A DNA stretch of 64,000 nucleotides from assembly GCA_017432325.1 (NCBI GenBank), contig JAFRJJ010000081.1:27292-91291 (forward strand), read 5' to 3'. Made by a program: the position numbers and the translations under genes. This document shows positions 51,552-59,527 of this stretch, piece by piece (position 1 is the stretch's first letter; each line of letters opens with the position of its first letter). The DNA is from Solobacterium sp. Lineage in GTDB: Bacteria; Bacillota_I; Bacilli_A; Erysipelotrichales; Erysipelotrichaceae. Under the pieces are notes generated by a model, which did no database searches, had not been told where the DNA came from, and saw nothing but the letters and a program-made list of their open reading frames with translations.

Positions 51552-53000
51552 ATGGACAGAAAATTAATCAGAAATTATCTATATAACATCCTGTATCAGC
51601 TTACTAAACTGGTGTTTCCTTTTCTGCTTGCGCCGTATCTGATAAGCCATGTCGGTTCTGAAACATTAGGAATCTACAGCTTTGCAGGAAAAATCATGAA
51701 CTGGTTTATCCTGTTCGGTATTCTCGGAGTAAATACCTACGGAAACAGACAGATCGCAAAGATCCGTGATGATAAAGAGGAACTAAACCGGACATTCTTT
51801 GAAATCCTGTCAATGCAGATATGCAATATGATTCTGGCAAGTGCTGCCTATCTACTGTATATTCACTTCACAGTGGCAGAAAATCTGTTCTATTTTCAGC
51901 TGACCGGACTGACAATGCTGGCATCTATGCTGGATATTACATGGTTTTTCTTCGGCGTCGAGGATTTCAAAAAAGCCAGCATCCGCAATATCATTGTCAA
52001 ATGCATTGGTGTCGGACTGATTTTCCTTTTTGTTAAAACACCGCAAGATCTCTGGAAGTATATTCTGATCAACATCGGTTCTGAATTGTTCGGACAGGCG
52101 ATCATGTTCCTGCAACTCAGGGAGTATATCAGTTTCCGCAGGATTTCCCTGAAAGATGCTTATCAACATCATTTCAAAGCAACATTCCAGTTATTTGTAC
52201 CGACCATCGCAATTTCTATCTATACTATGCTGGACGGGACAATGTTGGGATATTTGTATTCGGAAGAGCATGTATATTTCTATGACACCAGCATGAATTT
52301 GGTGAAGTCATTTCTGTACTTTATTACAAGTATCGGTGCCGTGATACTGCCGAGAGTAACAAATGTCTATTACAATGATGAATCCGGAGAAGAAAAGGCC
52401 CAGAATTTGATCGGCACAACCATGAAGATTGCGTGCATGTTTGCTTTCCCGATGTGTCTCGGTATCATCGGTATTGCACAAAATTTCATTTCCTGGTGGA
52501 TGCCGGGAAAGCAGATCATTGCCAATCTGATCATGATGGGGGCTCCAGTCATCATCTTTATTGCCATGTCCAATGTTACAGGTATCCAGTATATGGTTCC
52601 GACCGGAATGTATAACCAGTACAGTAAGTCTGTTATTGGAGGATCACTGATCAATTTCTGCGTCAATCTGATTCTGATACCGCGGATCGGTGCCTATGGT
52701 GCTGTAATCGGAAGCGTGATTGCCGAATGTACAGTTACATTGCTGCAGATATTCATGATTCATCAGAAAGTACATCTAGGCATGATGGGAAGATCATTTC
52801 GGATTTATCTTTTGGGTTCCCTGCTGATGTTTGCATGCGTCATGGGGGCGGGATTGTATCTGCCTAAGAATGTTCTGGGAACACTGGTACAGGTCATGAT
52901 TGGTGTCATCGTTTATGCCGGGATCATTCTTATCAGCAGGGAAGAGCTTGCCATGAAAGTTATATCCAAAGTACTGAAAAGGGGAAATGCCAATGCCTGA
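51552..53000 (+). CDS. Wzx-type polysaccharide flippase 2
   Basis: A 482-residue polytopic protein with NYLYNILYQLTKLVFPFLLAPYL, then GSETLGIYSFAGKIMNWF, TWFFFGVEDFKKASI and about 12-14 spans; this is the RfbX/CpsJ-type Wzx of Gram-positive capsules. No ribosome site precedes the ATG, and the promoter suggests a leaderless message. The gene is visibly richer in A/T-ending codons than its neighbours, which hints at a separate origin. It is followed by three GT2 genes with short gaps or overlaps. Likely role: transfer of lipid-linked repeat units across the membrane. Confidence 0.9.
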   Translation: MDRKLIRNYLYNILYQLTKLVFPFLLAPYLISHVGSETLGIYSFAGKIMNWFILFGILGVNTYGNRQIAKIRDDKEELNRTFFEILSMQICNMILASAAYLLYIHFTVAENLFYFQLTGLTMLASMLDITWFFFGVEDFKKASIRNIIVKCIGVGLIFLFVKTPQDLWKYILINIGSELFGQAIMFLQLREYISFRRISLKDAYQHHFKATFQLFVPTIAISIYTMLDGTMLGYLYSEEHVYFYDTSMNLVKSFLYFITSIGAVILPRVTNVYYNDESGEEKAQNLIGTTMKIACMFAFPMCLGIIGIAQNFISWWMPGKQIIANLIMMGAPVIIFIAMSNVTGIQYMVPTGMYNQYSKSVIGGSLINFCVNLILIPRIGAYGAVIGSVIAECTVTLLQIFMIHQKVHLGMMGRSFRIYLLGSLLMFACVMGAGLYLPKNVLGTLVQVMIGVIVYAGIILISREELAMKVISKVLKRGNANA

Positions 53001-53979
53001 GATCAGTGTGGTCGTACCTGTATACAACGTCAGGGATTATCTGAGAAAGAATATCGAATCGATTCTGGCTCAGACTTTTACTGATTATGAGCTGATCCTG
53101 GTCAATGACGGGTCAAAGGATGATTCCCTGTCGATCCTGCGGGAATACGAGCAGAAGGATGCCCGGATCACCGTGATCGATAAACCCAACGGAGGGCTTT
53201 CCGATGCGCGCAACGCGGGCATGGCGATCGCCTCCGGAAAATATATCCAGTTCATCGACAGCGATGACTTTGTGGAACCGCAGCTGCTGGAAAAGTGCTG
53301 GAAAAAGCTTGAGGAGACCGGCGCTGACATGGTCATCTTTGATATCTACCAGTATTTCCTCGCGACAGGCAAAAAGGAAGTCATTGCCAACACATATGAT
53401 GAGTCCGGGATCTACTCCATCAAAACAAACCCGGAGCTGATCGTCAGTATCCAGAACGCCGCATGGAACAAGATGTACAGGCTCTCTCTGTTCAGGGACA
53501 ATGAGATCATCTATCCGTGGGGATGCTACTACGAAGACCTGGAAACGACATACAGGCTGCTTGCAAGATGCGATAAGGTAGCGTTCATCAATGAACCGCT
53601 CTACGATTACCTGCAGGACAGACCCGGCAATATCACACATCAGTTCAATTTCTCGGTTTATCATGTACTTGACATGGTAAAGCTGACATTGGATGATTAT
53701 AAAAATCTCGGAATCTACGAGACATACTATGAAGAACTGAAATGTCTGGGCGCCAGGAACATCCTGGAATGCCTGAAAAAGACAAGGAACGTCAACGATA
53801 AGAAGATGACGGAAAAGTTCGTCCAGGTATGTTTCTGGTATATCAAAAACAACTGGCCTGAATTCCCGAAATGCAGATACCCGGTACTGCGTGAAAAGAA
53901 TGACTGGATCTACGCGAATGAAAGGATTCTCAGACTGTACCTGGCTTACAGGAGAAGGAAACTGGCGAAAGAGGTGTAA
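52993..53979 (+). CDS. GT2 family glycosyltransferase
   Basis: A 328-residue GT2; ATG 52993 is 8 bases after AAAAGGGGA, whereas ATG 52987 is only 2 bases from it. It overlaps the flippase by 8 bases. ISVVVPVYNVRDYLRKNIES, VNDGSKDDS, KPNGGLSDARNAG and FIDSDDFVEPQL (DxD near residue 92) show the same subgroup as the enzymes at 39748 and 55052. The following GT2 starts 2 bases after its stop. Donor and acceptor unknown. Confidence 0.88.
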   Translation: MPEISVVVPVYNVRDYLRKNIESILAQTFTDYELILVNDGSKDDSLSILREYEQKDARITVIDKPNGGLSDARNAGMAIASGKYIQFIDSDDFVEPQLLEKCWKKLEETGADMVIFDIYQYFLATGKKEVIANTYDESGIYSIKTNPELIVSIQNAAWNKMYRLSLFRDNEIIYPWGCYYEDLETTYRLLARCDKVAFINEPLYDYLQDRPGNITHQFNFSVYHVLDMVKLTLDDYKNLGIYETYYEELKCLGARNILECLKKTRNVNDKKMTEKFVQVCFWYIKNNWPEFPKCRYPVLREKNDWIYANERILRLYLAYRRRKLAKEV

Positions 53980-53980
53980 T

Positions 53981-55015
53981 ATGAAACAGGTTACTGTGAT
54001 CGTACCGATCTACAATGTTGAAAAGTATCTTCGTACCTGCTTTGAATCACTGAAGGCACAGACCTCGGATGAATTCGTCGTCATGGCAATTGATGACGGA
54101 ACACCGGACGGATGCGGCAGGATCATTGATGAATACACGGCGGCCAATCCCGGACTGATCACCGGAATCCACAAGGAGAACGGCGGATACGGTTCGGTCC
54201 TTGAGCTTGCGATCAAAACATGTACAACACCGTATTTCATGATCTGTGATCCGGATGATACGCTGGAGCCGAATGCTGTGGAGACACTGCTGAACATGGC
54301 CAGGGTATCCGGTGCCGATATTACAGCCGGCGCCAAGACGATCTTCCATGAGAATGATCCTTCTACGGAATACGATCCTTCCTATAATACAGATTTTGCG
54401 GTGCTGAAGAAGAATACGGTATATAACCGTGATTCCGAGGAGTTCAATGATCTGTTCTTTATCGACCCGAGCCCGCATGCCAAGCTGTACAGGCGTACGC
54501 TTGCAGAAGGGATCAGCTTCCCGGAGAAGGTCGGCTATACGGACAACCTGCTGTTCTACATCAGTCTCCTGAACAGTGAAAAAGTGATCTACACAGATGA
54601 AGCGCTGGCGAACTACCTTGTCAACAGGACAGGCAATACGATGACGGATGTATCCTTCAAGGCAATGAACGGCCAGATCCTGGTATTCAAGTCTATCGTT
54701 GTCCAGGCAGAGCGCCTGAAGAATGTGCCTGATATGTACTGGTACCGTATGTTCGAAAGCTTCAAGTTCATGCTGTATCAGACGAGAAGGATGAACTGCG
54801 ATGCGGAGCAGTATGAACAGACGCTGGATTATCTGGAAACATTCCTGAAGCTGCTCGTGCCGCACGGCAGGCAGATCGCGCCTCTTTACAGGAAATACTC
54901 CAAGAACGGAGCGATCGAAAAGGTCAGGGACGAAATGATGATGGGTCCCGCAACGATGCATATGGGCTTCGTACAGATCAAAAAGAAGCTGATGAAGGAG
55001 TTCAGCGAGCGATAA
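53981..55015 (+). CDS. GT2 family glycosyltransferase
   Basis: A 344-residue GT2 from ATG 53981, which follows GAGGTG; upstream in-frame codons belong to the previous gene. VTVIVPIYNVEKYLRTCFES, IDDGTPDGC and MICDPDDTLEPNA (DxD near residue 90, with Pro in place of Ser/Ala) fit GT2. The C-terminal half (about 200-344) is longer and more helical than in its neighbours and is of the type seen in capsule GT2 enzymes of oral and gut Bacillota. Part of the 51.5-55.0 kb unit. Confidence 0.86.
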   Translation: MKQVTVIVPIYNVEKYLRTCFESLKAQTSDEFVVMAIDDGTPDGCGRIIDEYTAANPGLITGIHKENGGYGSVLELAIKTCTTPYFMICDPDDTLEPNAVETLLNMARVSGADITAGAKTIFHENDPSTEYDPSYNTDFAVLKKNTVYNRDSEEFNDLFFIDPSPHAKLYRRTLAEGISFPEKVGYTDNLLFYISLLNSEKVIYTDEALANYLVNRTGNTMTDVSFKAMNGQILVFKSIVVQAERLKNVPDMYWYRMFESFKFMLYQTRRMNCDAEQYEQTLDYLETFLKLLVPHGRQIAPLYRKYSKNGAIEKVRDEMMMGPATMHMGFVQIKKKLMKEFSER

Positions 55016-55033
55016 AATACATGATGCAGTTCA

Positions 55034-55042
55034 TGCTATAAT
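55034..55042 (+). promoter_or_regulatory. Extended -10 promoter
   Basis: TGCTATAAT, perfect consensus, ending 9 bases before the ATG at 55052. The predicted start leaves about 3 leader bases, although GAGG lies just upstream of that position. Confidence 0.6.
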
Positions 55043-55051
55043 GAGGTGCAT

Positions 55052-56017
55052 ATGATAAACAGAGTAAAACTGTCGGTGATCGTGCCGATGTACAATGTGA
55101 AGGATTATGTTGGTGAATGCCTGGATTCCCTGCGTGCCCAGACACTGCGTGACATGGAAGTCATCATGGTGGACGACGGAGCAACGGATGAAACGGCAGT
55201 GATCGCCTCAGCCTATGCCGAGGCGGATCCGGAACATTTCCGGCTTGTCCATAAGAAAAACGGCGGCCTGTCGGATGCCAGAAACTATGGCCTGCAGTAT
55301 GTCAGAGGCGAGTATATCGCGTTCCTGGACAGTGATGATTTTGTGGAGCCGTCATTGTATGAGAAGCTGGTAAAGCTGATGGATGAGGGCTGTGACGTGG
55401 CTGTCACGGACATCGAATACTGGTACACCGATCCGGCAAAACGGTTTGTCATGAAAGGCCTGACAGACTGGCAGGCAGATACCGTCCAGAAACGGGCTAT
55501 GCTGTCGCCGATGTTTGCCTGGAACAAGATCTACAGGGCGTCATGGTTCCTTGAAAAGGGACTCAGATACCCGCTCAATACATGGTATGAGGACATTCCG
55601 GTAACGACGATGATCTTTGCGCAGGCAGAGAAGATCGGTTATCTGGAGGAATGCCTGATCCACTACAGACAGCGCGAAGGCAGCATCATGTCCAGCAATT
55701 CCAGCCCCAGGGTCAAAGAGATCTTCGGGATCATGGAACTGGTCAGGAATAGCTTTGCGAAGGCGGGACTCAGCAGTCTTTACAGGGATGAGCTGGAGTA
55801 CCTTCATATCGAACATCTACGGCTGTACGGGATGTTCCGGTTCATCCGTTCCCCGTACACAAAAGAACTGTATGAAAAGACCCGGCAGGTGATGAAGAAA
55901 AACTATCCCGGCTGGAAGCATAACAGATATATTTCCAATCTGAATCTGAAAAACAGGATCTTCCTGCAGTGCTACAGTCCTGCCACGGCGTGGCTGTTCA
56001 ACAGGGTGATCCGTTGA
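55052..56017 (+). CDS. GT2 family glycosyltransferase
   Basis: A 321-residue GT2; ATG 55052 is preferred over the in-frame GTG 55046. LSVIVPMYNVKDYVGECLDS, VDDGATDET, KKNGGLSDARNYG and FLDSDDFVEPSL (DxD near residue 92) place it with the enzymes at 39748 and 52993. The third flippase gene follows after 13 bases, with its ribosome site AAAGGAG next to this stop codon, so the two are probably one unit. Confidence 0.88.
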   Translation: MINRVKLSVIVPMYNVKDYVGECLDSLRAQTLRDMEVIMVDDGATDETAVIASAYAEADPEHFRLVHKKNGGLSDARNYGLQYVRGEYIAFLDSDDFVEPSLYEKLVKLMDEGCDVAVTDIEYWYTDPAKRFVMKGLTDWQADTVQKRAMLSPMFAWNKIYRASWFLEKGLRYPLNTWYEDIPVTTMIFAQAEKIGYLEECLIHYRQREGSIMSSNSSPRVKEIFGIMELVRNSFAKAGLSSLYRDELEYLHIEHLRLYGMFRFIRSPYTKELYEKTRQVMKKNYPGWKHNRYISNLNLKNRIFLQCYSPATAWLFNRVIR

Positions 56018-56030
56018 AAGGAGCGCTCTT

Positions 56031-57560
56031 ACGCGTACACGGTATTCATTTTACAACTTCATAGTCAGCACGATCGCGGCGGTCATACTGCCCCTTGTAG
56101 GGGTGATCAAGGTCCGTCTTTTCATCGACTTCTACGGAAGCGGTCTGAACGGTCTGCAGCTGACGATGGCACAGGTGATTACCTTCCTGAATATCTGTGA
56201 AATGGCTTATTCCCTGGCGTTCCGCCAGCTGCTGTTCAAGCCTCTGGCAGAAAATGACAGGAATGAAGTGCTGAAGATCTACCGCGGGGCTGTCAATATA
56301 TTCCGCAGGACCGGAATGGCAGTGCTGGCGGCAGGCATCATCATCTCGTTCGTATTCCCGTTCTTTGCGGAATCCCCGCTGGATTACTGGAAGACAGTCG
56401 GAATGTTCGTGGTGCTGATGGCACCGTACGGTATATCGTATTTCCTGATGGGTCCTAACTTCGTGATCATGGCTGATCAGAAGGAATACCGCATCAGTAT
56501 CTGGATCCAGACATTCTCGATCCTGAGAATGATCCTGATGGTGGCTGTGATCCGCATGAAGCTTCCGTTCTACTGGATCCTGCTGATCGAGGGCGGCAAT
56601 ATCCTGATCGCCAATACGACAGCCAGAAGGATCGCCTTGCGGGCATATCCCTGGCTGAGGGATGCGGACCAGGCAGAAGCGGATCCGAGCTTCGGCAGGC
56701 GCGCTAAATACGCGATCGTCCAGAGACTGTCCGAGCTGGCAACGACCCAGACCGACAATATCGTCATCACTGCCTTCATGGGCTATGCGATGACATCCGT
56801 ATTCGGCAGCTACAGCTACCTGACGGACAATATTTCCAAGATCACCCAGACGATGGTGCAGTCACCGATGAACAGCTTCGGAAACCTGTTCAACGATGAA
56901 CGCGCCGATAAGTATGAAGTCTTTACGGAATTCTTCAACTTCGCGACATATGTCTCGACGATCGTTGCGGTATGTATCTTTATCGCCATGCCGCAGTTTA
57001 TCCATATCTGGCTGAACAAGCCCGAGTATGAGGTATCCGTACCGATCTGTCTGGCATTCTCGCTGAATATCTTCTACATGACGATGCGTCAGCCGGTCAT
57101 CATTGCGCGTGACGCAAACGGACTGTACGTCAACGCCAAGAACAATGCTTACCTGCTCGCAGTCTCCAAGGTCGTTCTGTCAGTACTCTTAATACAGAAG
57201 TTCGGTCTTCTGGGTGTCATCCTTGCGACACTGATCACGAGCTGGACGGTAGACTTCCTGTACAATCCCAGACTGGTCTATGACAATGTCTTCAGGCTCC
57301 CGAGCTGGCGCTACTATGCGATGGTAGCTTCCAGGCTCGGCATCGCACTCGCCCTTGGCGGGGCAGGCTACATGGTATGGAACAGATTCATGCCGTATAT
57401 CACCTCATCAACACTGCATCTGCTCATCAGCATCCTCGTCATGGGTGTCATCGTCGTATGCATTACGACGACCATCTATGCGTGCGCATATCGTTCATTC
57501 CGCAGGCTGTTTGTCAGGATCAGGAATATCCTTTCCAGAAGAGCCGCAGCACGTTCATGA
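56031..57560 (+). CDS. Wzx-type polysaccharide flippase 3 with ACG at the expected start codon
   Basis: A 509-residue polytopic protein if read from ACG at 56031. An AAAGGAG site (56017-56023) lies 7 bases before this codon. The frame is open back only to 56010 and holds no ATG, GTG or TTG before GTG 56103. A start at 56103 would delete the first membrane segment (YSFYNFIVSTIAAVILPLVG), which belongs to the Wzx fold. So either ACG is used as a rare start, or an ATG has changed to ACG, by mutation or sequence error. The rest is normal: RLFIDFYGSGLNGLQL, about 12-14 spans and a basic tail. Function: repeat-unit flipping, perhaps weakly expressed. Confidence 0.75.
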   Translation, partial: TRTRYSFYNFIVSTIAAVILPLVGVIKVRLFIDFYGSGLNGLQLTMAQVITFLNICEMAYSLAFRQLLFKPLAENDRNEVLKIYRGAVNIFRRTGMAVLAAGIIISFVFPFFAESPLDYWKTVGMFVVLMAPYGISYFLMGPNFVIMADQKEYRISIWIQTFSILRMILMVAVIRMKLPFYWILLIEGGNILIANTTARRIALRAYPWLRDADQAEADPSFGRRAKYAIVQRLSELATTQTDNIVITAFMGYAMTSVFGSYSYLTDNISKITQTMVQSPMNSFGNLFNDERADKYEVFTEFFNFATYVSTIVAVCIFIAMPQFIHIWLNKPEYEVSVPICLAFSLNIFYMTMRQPVIIARDANGLYVNAKNNAYLLAVSKVVLSVLLIQKFGLLGVILATLITSWTVDFLYNPRLVYDNVFRLPSWRYYAMVASRLGIALALGGAGYMVWNRFMPYITSSTLHLLISILVMGVIVVCITTTIYACAYRSFRRLFVRIRNILSRRAAARS

Positions 57561-57564
57561 TCAT

Positions 57565-57616
57565 CACATCATTGCAGGGAGGAGGTCCGGCGAGTCTTTC
57601 TTTCCTGCGATGATTT
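57565..57616 (+). terminator. Possible terminator hairpin
   Basis: ATCATTGCAGG and CCTGCGATGAT can pair (one G-U) around a 25-30 base loop, followed by TTTCG. The loop is large and the U-run short. Confidence 0.4.
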
Positions 57617-57619
57617 CGT

Positions 57620-57625
57620 TATAAT
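57620..57625 (+). promoter_or_regulatory. -10 element of a leaderless promoter
   Basis: TATAAT ending 8 bases before the ATG at 57634. The stretch TATAATGAATC before the start is repeated at 21771. No ribosome site and no good -35 are visible. Confidence 0.5.
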
Positions 57626-57633
57626 GAATCCGT

Positions 57634-58260
57634 ATGAAAAAACTATTGATATCACTGCTGGCGCTGTCTCTGCTGAGCGGATGCAGCCTGGCGGGAGAAG
57701 AAATAACGACCATAACAAACAGCGATGACCATTTCGGTCCGTATATCAACATCAGCGTGTTTGAATATACGACACCGGTCGGACAGCCTGTTGATTTTTC
57801 CAATGTCACGGGATATGACGATGTGGACGGTCTGATGCCTGTATCAGTGATCGGCTATATCAATTACAACAAGCCGGGTGATTATTCGCTGGTCATTTCC
57901 TGCAGCGATACGTCCGGCAATGAAACACAGGTAACAGTCACGATCCATGTTGTTGAGTCATATTCACCGACAGCGGAACCGACAGCAATCCCTGAAACAA
58001 CGCCCGAGCCTGCGGAGAAGGGCTGCTCAGTTCCGGATAGCATTGATCCGGGCATGCCCTGCAAAGCGGTGCTGGATGATACGATCAGCCAGTATGACCT
58101 GCTTTACGAAGGCGAGGAGTGGCATCAGATCTGCATCAACGCGGCAGCCGATACGGGAGCCTGTGAAGAAGTCTTTACAAATGACGGGACGTTCTGGGGC
58201 TATGGCGTCATACGTGTTGTTGAACAGAAGGAAGAAACAGAAGAAACCGGGAACAACTGA
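57634..58260 (+). CDS. Lipoprotein with Ig-like domain
   Basis: A 208-residue protein with a type-II signal peptide: MKKLLISLLALSLLSGC, lipobox LLSGC, acylated C17. Residues about 35-110 (PVGQPVDFSNVTGYDDVDG, then KPGDYSLVISCSDTSGNET) follow the pattern of bacterial Ig-like domains of the DUF5011/HYR type. A Pro/Thr/Glu linker is followed by a C-terminal part with four Cys (GCSVPD, MPCKAV, QICINA, GACEEV) that could form disulfides. It is expected on the outer face of the membrane. No ribosome site precedes the ATG, consistent with a leaderless message. Ligand and function are unknown. Confidence 0.75.
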   Translation: MKKLLISLLALSLLSGCSLAGEEITTITNSDDHFGPYINISVFEYTTPVGQPVDFSNVTGYDDVDGLMPVSVIGYINYNKPGDYSLVISCSDTSGNETQVTVTIHVVESYSPTAEPTAIPETTPEPAEKGCSVPDSIDPGMPCKAVLDDTISQYDLLYEGEEWHQICINAAADTGACEEVFTNDGTFWGYGVIRVVEQKEETEETGNN

Positions 58261-58274
58261 TCCCGGGTTTTCTT
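58245..58274 (+). terminator. Rho-independent terminator
   Basis: AACCGGGA pairs with TCCCGGGTT across the lipoprotein stop codon, followed by TTTTCTTT. Confidence 0.7.
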
Positions 58275-58286
58275 TGGGGAGGACTT

Positions 58287-59483
58287 ATGAAGCATATTGT
58301 GATCTCCGATCAGGGTGCTGAATACCAGCGCAGAGGGCAGGCATGGATGTATGCCAGCAACCTTGTACGGATGGACGAGAATATTGAAAACGGCGAACCG
58401 GCAGAGATCCTGACGGAAGCAGGGGAATACCTCGGGACCGGTCTTGTTTCCCTGAACAGCCATATCCTGGTGCGCATCCTGAGCAGGGACCGCTCCCAGC
58501 CGATCGATGAAGCGTTCTTCCGGAAGCGCATCCGGGAAGCTTATGAATTCCGTAAAACAGCAGAACCGGACAATCCCGATAACTGCAGGCTGATCTTCGG
58601 CGAAGCTGATCTTCTGCCGGGATTCCTGGCGGACAGATACAATGATGTGATCGTAACGCAGATCAGCTCCTACGGTATGGAACAGCGCAGGGATATGCTG
58701 TACCGGATCCTGCTGGAAGAACTGACAGCAGATCACCAGGTCATCAATGCGGTGTACGAACGCAATGACGTGAAGATCAGGCAGAAAGAAGGACTGCCGC
58801 TGTACAAAGGATTCTGGAACGGTGTCAGCCATGACACGCAGACCGTGATCAATGAGAACGGGCTGAAGCTGAACGTAGACTTTGAGAACGGACAGAAGAC
58901 AGGCTATTTCCTCGACCAGAAATCTAACAGGCTGCTGATCAGGAAGGCTGCCCGGGGCAAACGCGTGCTGGACTGCTTCACGCATACCGGAGGATTTGCC
59001 CTGAATGCCGCATACGGAAACGCCGCGCATGTCACGGCGGTCGACGTATCGGAAACGGCACTGCAGCAGGGAAGGGAAAACGCCGCGCTGAACGGACTGA
59101 CCAATGTTGAGTTCGTCCGGGCAGATGTATTTGATTACCTGAAAACATGCGCGCCCGGATCATTTGACCTGATCATCCTGGACCCGCCGGCATTCACCAA
59201 ATCACGCCGTACGGTAGATCACGCGTATCACGGCTATCAGCAGATCAACCTGGACGCGATGAACCTTCTGAAGGGGAATCACGGGTATCTGGCTACATGC
59301 AGCTGCAGCAGGTATATGGAAACAGCTTTGTTCGAGCAGATGCTGAAGGAGACTGCCGCCAAAGCAGGTATCATCCTGAAGCAGGTCTCCGTTTCTCAGC
59401 AGAATGCGGACCATCCGGTATTATGGGCGATGGATGAAACATCGTATCTGAAATTCTATCTGTTCCAGATCATGACAATATGA
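58287..59483 (+). CDS. rlmI: Class I SAM-dependent 23S rRNA m5C methyltransferase, RlmI-like
   Basis: A 398-residue protein with a GGGGAGG site. An N-terminal PUA-like domain (about 1-75: GAEYQRRGQAWMYASNL) and a central RlmI-type segment (NCRLIFGEADLLPGFLADRY) lead into the methyltransferase domain: VLDCFTHTGGFALNA (SAM site), VDVSETAL, and LDPPAFTKSR (motif IV, DPPAF), with TCSCSRYM holding the catalytic Cys region. Expected role: C5 methylation of a cytosine in 23S rRNA, in the cytoplasm. It marks the right boundary of the polysaccharide genes and has its own terminator. Confidence 0.88.
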   Translation: MKHIVISDQGAEYQRRGQAWMYASNLVRMDENIENGEPAEILTEAGEYLGTGLVSLNSHILVRILSRDRSQPIDEAFFRKRIREAYEFRKTAEPDNPDNCRLIFGEADLLPGFLADRYNDVIVTQISSYGMEQRRDMLYRILLEELTADHQVINAVYERNDVKIRQKEGLPLYKGFWNGVSHDTQTVINENGLKLNVDFENGQKTGYFLDQKSNRLLIRKAARGKRVLDCFTHTGGFALNAAYGNAAHVTAVDVSETALQQGRENAALNGLTNVEFVRADVFDYLKTCAPGSFDLIILDPPAFTKSRRTVDHAYHGYQQINLDAMNLLKGNHGYLATCSCSRYMETALFEQMLKETAAKAGIILKQVSVSQQNADHPVLWAMDETSYLKFYLFQIMTI

Positions 59484-59486
59484 AAA

Positions 59487-59523
59487 CACAGGCACCGGGA
59501 TCCGGTGCCTGTGCTGCTTTTTT
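59487..59523. terminator. Strong bidirectional rho-independent terminator
   Basis: CACAGGCACCGG and CCGGTGCCTGTG form a perfect 12-base-pair stem around GAT between convergent genes, with a TTTTTT run on the plus side and TTTTC on the minus side. Confidence 0.88.
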
Positions 59524-59527
59524 GTAA

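Noticed and set aside
54047..54961. Minus-strand frame of 304 codons opposite the GT2 at 53981
   Set aside because: Antisense shadow of a clear GT2 gene.
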